64,000 bases of DNA from Megachile rotundata (taxonomy: Eukaryota > Arthropoda > Insecta > Hymenoptera > Megachilidae), in assembly GCF_050947335.1 (NCBI RefSeq), contig NW_027473368.1, forward strand, positions 124,001 through 188,000. Direction: 5' to 3'. How positions within the stretch are numbered: the stretch's first letter is position 1; each line of letters begins with the position of its first letter. Under the pieces are notes generated by a model. It was not told where the DNA came from. It worked only from the letters and a program-made list of their open reading frames with translations, and searched no databases. Below are positions 61,440 to 64,000 of this stretch, piece by piece. The translations under genes were made by a program, and so were the position numbers.

Positions 61440-64000
61440 ACAATCACAAACGTACTATCGCAATCATACAATCACAATCATACCATTACAATCATACAAT
61501 CACAACCATACAATCGCAATCATACAATCACAATCAGACAATCACAATCATACAATCACGATCATACAATCACAATCATACAATCGCAAGCATACAATCA
61601 CAATCATACAATCACAAGCATACAATCGCAATCATACAATTACAATCTCCCAAATACAATCTCCCTAATACAATCATACAATCACAATCATACAATCACA
61701 ATCATACAATCATAATCATACAATTACAATGATACTATCACAATCATACCATCAAAATCATACAATCCCAATCATACAATCACAATCATACAATCACAAT
61801 CATACTATCGCAATCATACAATCACAATCATACCATCACAATCATACAATCACAACCATACAATCATAATCATACAATCACAATAATACAATCATAATCA
61901 TACAATCACAATCTCCCAAATACAATCTCCCAAATACGATCATACAATCACAATCTCCCAAATACAATCTCCCAAATACGATCATACAATCACAATCATA
62001 CAATCAAAATCATACAATCGCAATCATACAATCACAATCATACAATCACAATCATACTATCGCAATCATACAATCACAATCATACCATCACAATCATACA
62101 ATCACAACCATACAATCATAATCATACAATCACAATAATACAATCATAATCATACAATCACAATCATACAATCGCAATCATACAATCACAATCATACAAT
62201 CACAATCATACGATCACAATCATACTATCGCAAACATACAATCACAATCATACCATGACAATCATACAATCACAATCATACAATCATAATGATACAATTA
62301 CAACCATACTATCACAATCATACAATCAATTCCATACAATCACGATCATACAATCACAATCATACAATCACAACCATACAATCACAATCATACAATCACA
62401 ATCATACAATCGCAAGCAAACAATCACAATCATACAATCACAATCATACAATCACAATCATACAATCGCAAGCATACAATCACAATCATACAATCACAAG
62501 CATACAATCGCAATCATACAATTACAATCTCCCAAATACAATCTCCCTAATACAATCATACAATCACAATCGTACAATCACAATCATACAATCACAATCA
62601 TACAATCATAATCATACAATTACAATGATACTATCACAATCATACCATCAAAATCATACAATCCCAATCATACAATCACAATCATACAATCACAATCATA
62701 CAATCACAATCATACAATCACAATCGTACTATCGCAATCATACAATCACAATCATACAATCACAATCGTACTATCGCAATCATACAATCGCAAGCAAACA
62801 ATCACAATCATACAATCACAACCATACAATCATAATCATACCATCACAATCATACAATCACAACCATACAATCATAATCATACAATCACAATAATACAAT
62901 CATAATAATACAATCACAATCATACAATCACAATCATACAATCATAATCATACAATTACAATGATACTATCACAATCATACAATCAAAATCATACAATCG
63001 CAATCATACAATCACAACATACAATCGCAATCATACAATCACAATCTTACCATCACAATCATACAATCACAACCATACAATCGCAATCATACAATCACAA
63101 TCTTACCATCACAATCATACAATCACAACCATACAATCGCAATCATACAATCGCAATCAGAAAATCACAATCATACAATCACAATCATACTATCGCAATC
63201 ATACAATCACAATCATACCATGACAATCATACAATCACAATCATACAATCATAATCATTCAATTACAATCATACTATCACAATCATACAATCAATTCCAT
63301 ACAATCACGATCATACAATCACAATCATACAATCACAATGATACAATCACAATCATACAATCACAATCATACAATCACAATCATACAATCGCAAGCATAC
63401 AATCACAATCATACAATCACAATCATACAATCGCAATCATACAATTACAATCTCCCAAATACAATCTCCCAAATACAATCATACCATCACAATCATACAA
63501 TCACAATCATACTATCACAATCATACAATCACAATCATACAATCACAATCATACAATCACAATCATACGATCACAATCATACTATCGCAAACATACAATC
63601 ACAATCATACCATGACAATCATACAATCACAATCATACAATCATAATGATACAATTACAACCATACTATCACAATCATACAATCAATTCCATACAATCAC
63701 GATCATACAATCACAATTATACAATCACAACCATACAATCACAATCATACAATCACAATCATACAATCGCAAGCAAACAATCACAATCATACAATCACAA
63801 CCATACAATCATAATCATACCATCACAATCATACAATCACAACCATACAATCATAATCATACAATCACAATAATACAATCATAATAATACAATCACAATC
63901 ATACAATCACAATCATACAATCATAATCATACAATTACAATGATACTATCACAATCATACAATCAAAATCATACAATCGCAATCATACAATCACAACATA
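61440..64000 (+). repeat. Third copy of the right part of the 5,487-bp unit and following sequence
   Basis: This matches 54708-57268 at a constant offset of 6,732 bp to the last base of the window: CACAAACGTAC (61445), trimer pair (61910-61993), CATGAC at 62254, 63219 and 63611, and CACAACATAC at 63017 and 63996. Just upstream the offset is 6,886 bp, so 154 bp (11 units, the canonical run before CACAAACGTAC) are absent here. One substitution noticed is ATCGCAATCAGAAAATC near 63153 against ATCACAATCAGAAAATC near 56421. The segment continues beyond the window. Confidence 0.88.

Larger units (their letters stand above)
1..64000 (+). repeat. 14-bp satellite array filling the whole window
   Basis: The unit ACAATCACAATCAT is repeated head to tail, always in the same orientation, from the first base to the last, giving about 4,570 units. 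It can be read as an 8-mer plus a 6-mer (ATACAATC + ACAATC), so it may have arisen from a shorter ACAATC word. Units differ mainly by substitutions at positions 3 (ACTATC, ACCATC, ACGATC), 7 (ATCGCAATC), 8 (ATAATC, AAAATC), 11 (AACCAT) and 12 (AATGAT, AATAAT). No unique sequence interrupts the array and neither flank is reached. One strand is nearly G-free. Arrays of this length and purity are known as eukaryotic satellites. The organism and chromosomal location cannot be told from this window. Confidence 0.98.

Noticed and set aside
519..63700. CATGAC/CAATTCC phrase as a promoter or protein-binding element
   Set aside because: The phrase is well conserved in order, but duplication explains that. 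No TATA-like, initiator or known binding motif stands out, so it is listed only as a repeat phrase.
22..63884. Dozens of forward open frames of 60-497 codons with the peptide cycle QSYNHNHTITIIQS
   Set aside because: The unit has no forward stop in any frame and the same peptide is read in all three frames. Starts and stops fall at chance variants (AATGAT, CATGAC, ATGC; ATAATC, ATAAG). No frame-specific conservation, non-repeat domain or gene context is seen.
1..64000. CRISPR array
   Set aside because: Repeats are 14 bp, contiguous and without unique spacers; there are no cas genes and no leader.
1..64000. Telomeric repeat
   Set aside because: Neither strand gives TTAGGG, TTTAGGG, TTAGG or a similar G-rich telomere word; the G-bearing strand reads GATTGTGATTGTAT. 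Subtelomeric location remains possible but is not shown.
1..64000. Hidden tRNA, rRNA or small RNA genes
   Set aside because: With almost no G on the + strand, no stable stems or conserved tRNA/rRNA words can form in canonical sequence, and no stretch departs from the repeat long enough to hold such a gene.
1..64000. Low-complexity artefact or simulated sequence
   Set aside because: Ordered variants, shared rare indels and nested duplications with private changes are what real satellite evolution gives. Local assembly errors, especially over 45.6-56.6 kb, cannot be excluded.

Overview
The whole 64 kb window is one uninterrupted block of tandemly repeated DNA. The unit is 14 bp, ACAATCACAATCAT on the + strand (about 4,570 units). 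I see no stretch of unique sequence, no protein-coding gene that I believe, no tRNA or rRNA, no transposon and no CRISPR array. The array runs off both ends of the window, so its true length is unknown. An array of this size and purity is typical of eukaryotic satellite DNA (heterochromatic, centromeric or subtelomeric). The sequence does not allow me to name the organism, and the unit is not a telomere motif that I know.

The + strand is almost free of G: the canonical unit is 7 A, 4 C, 3 T, 0 G. The unit has no stop codon in any forward frame, and 14 is not a multiple of 3. All three forward frames therefore read the same 14-residue peptide cycle (TITIIQSQSYNHNH) at different phases. The many long forward ORFs are a by-product of this. 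They begin only where a variant unit happens to make an ATG and end where a variant makes TAA, TAG or TGA. The reverse strand has two TGA codons per 42 bp and is closed, apart from one small window at 22.1-22.3 kb.

The information in the window lies in the order of variant units. Most variants are single substitutions (ACTATC, ACCATC, ACGATC, ATCGCAATC, AACCAT, ATAATC and so on). Two are more divergent: ACAATCTCCCAAAT and ACAATCAATTCCAT. They recur in fixed order as phrases of about 200-600 bp, and the phrases are combined into larger duplicated segments. Layout: 1-2.2 kb, two copies of an opening phrase; 2.16-4.92 and 7.55-10.32 kb, a 2.7 kb segment in two copies 5.39 kb apart; 4.9-7.5 and 12.0-18.0 kb, regions rich in the AATACT/ACAGTCACC phrase; 10.70-11.46 kb, a 378-bp tandem pair; 18-22 kb, mixed phrases with a 2,366-bp-spaced pair; 22.155-22.322 kb, four perfect copies of a 42-bp trimer; 22.3-35.7 kb, mixed phrases; 27.4-29.0 and 40.7-42.3 kb, a 1.6 kb pair 13,286 bp apart; 35.7-37.6 and 44.5-46.3 kb, a 1.8 kb pair; 45.63-51.12 and 51.12-56.61 kb, a head-to-tail 5,487-bp duplication; 56.0-57.8 kb, a 979-bp-spaced pair; 61.44-64.0 kb, a further copy of 54.71-57.27 kb.

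Register is kept very strictly. I could find only nine single-base indels in 64 kb, and six of them are copies of one deletion carried by segmental duplication. The array seems to have grown by gain and loss of whole units and by kilobase-scale duplication, with ordinary point mutation on top. I found no undescribed gene system here. The points worth a second look are the nested duplication history, the 42-bp CCC-rich trimer, and the frame-independent peptide code. All positions come from reading by eye; segment edges inside canonical runs are uncertain by tens of bases.
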